Below are positions 15,108 to 16,843 of a stretch of DNA of 16,843 bases, piece after piece. The stretch lies in the NCBI GenBank assembly GCA_044237765.1, contig JBIIEQ010000068.1:1-16843 (forward strand). The letters are read 5' to 3'. The stretch's first letter is position 1. Each line of letters opens with the position of its first letter. A program made the translations under genes and the position numbers. The notes under the pieces are model-generated. The model saw only the letters and a program-made list of their open reading frames with translations. It searched no databases and was not told where the DNA came from. This DNA is from UBA6136 sp044237765. Its GTDB lineage: Bacteria; Pseudomonadota; Gammaproteobacteria; Methylococcales; Methylococcaceae.

Positions 15108-16421
15108 TCAGTCGAGCAGCTTTTCCCGCCAGAGGCGAGCTTTTTGGCTGATGTCCTCGATATCGAGCGTGGTGAGTTGCCGGTCCTTCAGCAGCCGGCG
15201 ACCACCGACCCAGACATCGCTGACCTGATGGCGGCTGGCGGCATAGACCAAATCTGACACCGGATCGAACAAGGGTTGGGTCTCGATGCGGTCGAGCCGG
15301 ATGGCCGTGATGTCGGCCCACTTTCCAGGTTCCAGGGAACCGATGTCCGCATCCAGCCCCAACGCCCTGGCTCCATTCAGCGTGGCCATGCGAAGAGCGG
15401 TGCGCGCCGGAATGGCGCTGGCATCGCCGGAAACGGCCTTGGCCAGCAGTGCGGTCATGCGCATTTCACCCATCATGTCGAGGTCGTTGTTACTGGCAGC
15501 CCCGTCGGTGCCGATCGCGACATTCACCCCCGAATTCACGAGCCTGGCTACAGGACAGAAACCACTGGCCAGCTTCAGGTTTGACTCCGGACAGTGCACC
15601 ACGCTGGCACCGGTTTGGGCGATGAGCGCAATTTCCTCATCGGTCAGTTGCGTCATATGCACAGCGATATAGCCGGGCCCCAGCAATTCCAGCTCTTTTA
15701 GCCGGGTGATCGGGCGCATGCCGAACTGCTGCCGGCTCTGTTCTATCTCGTCGGCCGTTTCATGCAGGTGCATGTGGATGGGCAGGTCCAACTCGGCGGC
15801 CAGCGTGGCGACTCGCAACAGGGGTTCGTCGGAAACAGAGTAGGGGGCATGCGGTGCGAAGGCGAAGGACACGAGCGGGTCGTTCAGCCACTCATCACGC
15901 AGCGAGAGCCCCTTTTCCAGATATTCGGCCGGGCCACTAGCCCATGCGCTGGGAAAGTCGACCAAAATCATGCCCAGCATCGCCCGCATGCCGCAGCGTA
16001 TCACCTGCTGCGCCGTCACTTCCGGGAAGAAGTACATGTCGTTGAAACAGGTGATGCCGCCGCGGATCATTTCCGCCATAGCCAGATCGGAGCCATCGCG
16101 AACAAAAGCTTCGCCCATCCATTTCTGTTCAAGTGGCCAGATGTGGTCGGTGAGCCATTCCATCAGTGGCCGGTCGTCGGCAATGCCACGCATCAGCGAC
16201 ATGGCCGCGTGGGTGTGTGCATTGATCAGGCCGGGGATCAACGCGTGGGCGGGGAATTCCTCACAGCGGGCGTCGGGATAGCGGCGCCTGGCCTCATCAG
16301 CGGGCAGGATCTCGAGAATGCGGCCATCGCGGATCACCAGCGCATGGTGCTCAAGGACCAAGCTGTCCGGTTCAACGGGAATGATCCAGCGGGCGAATAA
16401 AAGCTGTTCTGCGGCAGGCAT
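15108..16421 (-). CDS. mtaD: 5-methylthioadenosine/S-adenosylhomocysteine deaminase
   Basis: Amidohydrolase of the TRZ/ATZ family that deaminates MTA and/or SAH, the by-products of polyamine synthesis and SAM-dependent methylation. The 437-residue product has the metal-binding H69-x-H71 in INAHTHAAMS, further histidines in FAPHAPYS and HMHLHET, and the acidic ligand in GTDGAASNND. The family-typical LMRGIADDRPLMEWLTDHIWP follows the HxH. The ATG at 16421 gives MPAAEQ, aligned with remembered homologues, but has a weak ribosome binding site. A GTG at 16454 (448 residues) lies only 3 nt after GGGGAG, so the start is uncertain. It is first in the leftward operon; linkage to ubiG fits disposal of SAH. 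Confidence 0.93.
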   Translation of the reverse strand: MPAAEQLLFARWIIPVEPDSLVLEHHALVIRDGRILEILPADEARRRYPDARCEEFPAHALIPGLINAHTHAAMSLMRGIADDRPLMEWLTDHIWPLEQKWMGEAFVRDGSDLAMAEMIRGGITCFNDMYFFPEVTAQQVIRCGMRAMLGMILVDFPSAWASGPAEYLEKGLSLRDEWLNDPLVSFAFAPHAPYSVSDEPLLRVATLAAELDLPIHMHLHETADEIEQSRQQFGMRPITRLKELELLGPGYIAVHMTQLTDEEIALIAQTGASVVHCPESNLKLASGFCPVARLVNSGVNVAIGTDGAASNNDLDMMGEMRMTALLAKAVSGDASAIPARTALRMATLNGARALGLDADIGSLEPGKWADITAIRLDRIETQPLFDPVSDLVYAASRHQVSDVWVGGRRLLKDRQLTTLDIEDISQKARLWREKLLD

Positions 16422-16757
16422 GCTAAAACCAAGTGTTTCACTAAACTTTACCACAGGCTCCCCTGAGTCGCATCAGGCCTGAATTGCGCGCAATTTACAT
16501 CATGCTCGCCGACTCGCAGGCCGCCACATGAGTATCACTCAGGTCCACCCAGTCAGATTGATCAGCCAGAGTCAGCGTCGCGATAGGCATGTCATGCCGA
16601 CCCGCCCAACAAATACCCGAAACGCACCATCGAAAGGCTGTTCCGCAATGCCCAGGCAGCTGCCCCTCGGCCTCGGCATCAAGCCCCGTTCAGTCAAAAG
16701 CGAGCGGCTATGTGTAGCGGTAATCCCCCCATTTTTGGGGTGAGCCAAAAGTAGAGG
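16422..16757. other. Region upstream of mtaD, no recognised gene
   Basis: These 336 bases hold the mtaD leader, possible control sites (palindromes at 16473-16495) and, from about 16713, the non-coding end of an insertion sequence. A TAAAGT hexamer on the - strand overlapping the possible GTG start could be a -10 element, but I see no good -35. A + frame at 16528-16743 and a - frame ending at 16495 are both open, and neither resembles a protein I know. The stretch 16500-16712 may be the truncated remainder of a neighbouring gene's control region displaced by the insertion. Confidence 0.4.
16473..16495. promoter_or_regulatory. Two abutting palindromes upstream of mtaD
   Basis: TCAGGCCTGA (16473-16482) and AATTGCGCGCAATT (16482-16495) are both perfect palindromes and share one base. 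They lie 52-74 bp before the mtaD ATG, where a regulator could act. They may be an operator or a chance GC-rich arrangement; no matching regulator is in the window. Confidence 0.3.
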
Positions 16758-16843
16758 TTATGCGGCCATGGCCAACCGCTGAATGGGTGTCATCCCGCCC
16801 AAGGCCATATGTGGGCGTTCATGGTTGTACTGGTACATCCATC
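16713..16843 (-). mobile_element. IS3-family insertion sequence, partial
   Basis: The right part of an insertion sequence, cut by the window edge. Its transposase C-terminus is on the - strand. The likely outer end is TGTAGCGGTAATCCCCCC from about 16713 (possibly 16711), reading TG inward as IS3-family ends do. A CCCC-ATTTTT-GGGG inverted repeat lies just inside the end. The boundary is inferred because the other terminus and target duplication are not in view. Confidence 0.7.
16758..16843 (-). CDS. IS3-family transposase (OrfB, integrase core) C-terminus, partial
   Basis: Only the last 27-28 codons are present, reading WMYQYNHERPHMALGG then MTPIQRLAMAA and stopping at TAA (complement 16758-16760). 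YNHERPHMALGGMTP is the typical end of the DDE integrase-core domain of IS3-family OrfB proteins (consensus YN..RPH..LG..TP). The rest of the gene lies beyond 16843, so integrity cannot be judged. It is transcribed towards mtaD, whose start lies about 340 nt further on in the same direction. Confidence 0.85.
   Translation of the reverse strand, partial: WMYQYNHERPHMALGGMTPIQRLAMAA

Noticed and set aside
16528..16743. 71-codon + strand frame running into the IS end
   Set aside because: It has low-complexity basic composition, no ribosome binding site, runs across the IS boundary and resembles nothing known.
1..16843. CRISPR arrays, prophage genes, toxin-antitoxin or defence systems
   Set aside because: No tandem spaced repeats and no such gene families were seen; the window is almost completely filled by housekeeping genes.

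Overview
The window is a bacterial chromosome segment, most likely from a gammaproteobacterium. The evidence is the gene order tRNA-Val / thrS-infC-rpmI-rplT-pheS-pheT-ihfA, the prmB/aroC linkage, and a mtaD-ubiG-phosphatase-yciK block like that remembered from Pseudomonas-type genomes. The DNA is moderately GC-rich by eye. I cannot name the genus from sequence reading alone. Apart from the extreme right edge, the content is housekeeping genes on intact reading frames. I did not find a convincing undescribed multi-gene system.

Left part (1-7193, + strand). A near-consensus promoter drives tRNA-Val(GAC). A strong intrinsic terminator follows, and thrS begins directly after it. The translation operon then runs thrS, infC (which appears to start at an AUC codon), rpmI, rplT, pheS, pheT and ihfA. 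These genes charge tRNA with Thr and Phe, provide initiation factor IF3, provide ribosomal proteins bL35 and bL20, and provide the IHF alpha subunit. The rplT-pheS spacer carries two small hairpins and a tiny reading frame overlapping the pheS start.

Middle part (7293-12255, + strand). argC (arginine biosynthesis), prmB (methylation of ribosomal protein uL3), a GDSL-family hydrolase with a lipoprotein signal, aroC (chorismate synthase) and an MFS transporter of the HcaT/LacY-like type follow each other closely. They may be co-transcribed. The GDSL lipoprotein sits between prmB and aroC, genes often found together.

Right part (12333-16421, - strand). A convergent, compact operon reads mtaD (MTA/SAH deaminase), ubiG (ubiquinone O-methyltransferase), a HAD phosphatase (Gph or, from its context, MupP), a YciK-type short-chain dehydrogenase and sufT (DUF59 Fe-S assembly protein). 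Two junctions overlap as ATGA. Functions include removal of the SAH product of SAM-dependent methylation, quinone synthesis, phosphatase salvage and Fe-S maturation.

Right edge (16422-16843). The region upstream of mtaD has no recognised gene. It contains two abutting perfect palindromes and a low-confidence small ORF. From about 16713 it runs into the end of an IS3-family insertion sequence, whose transposase C-terminus is encoded on the - strand and cut by the window edge.
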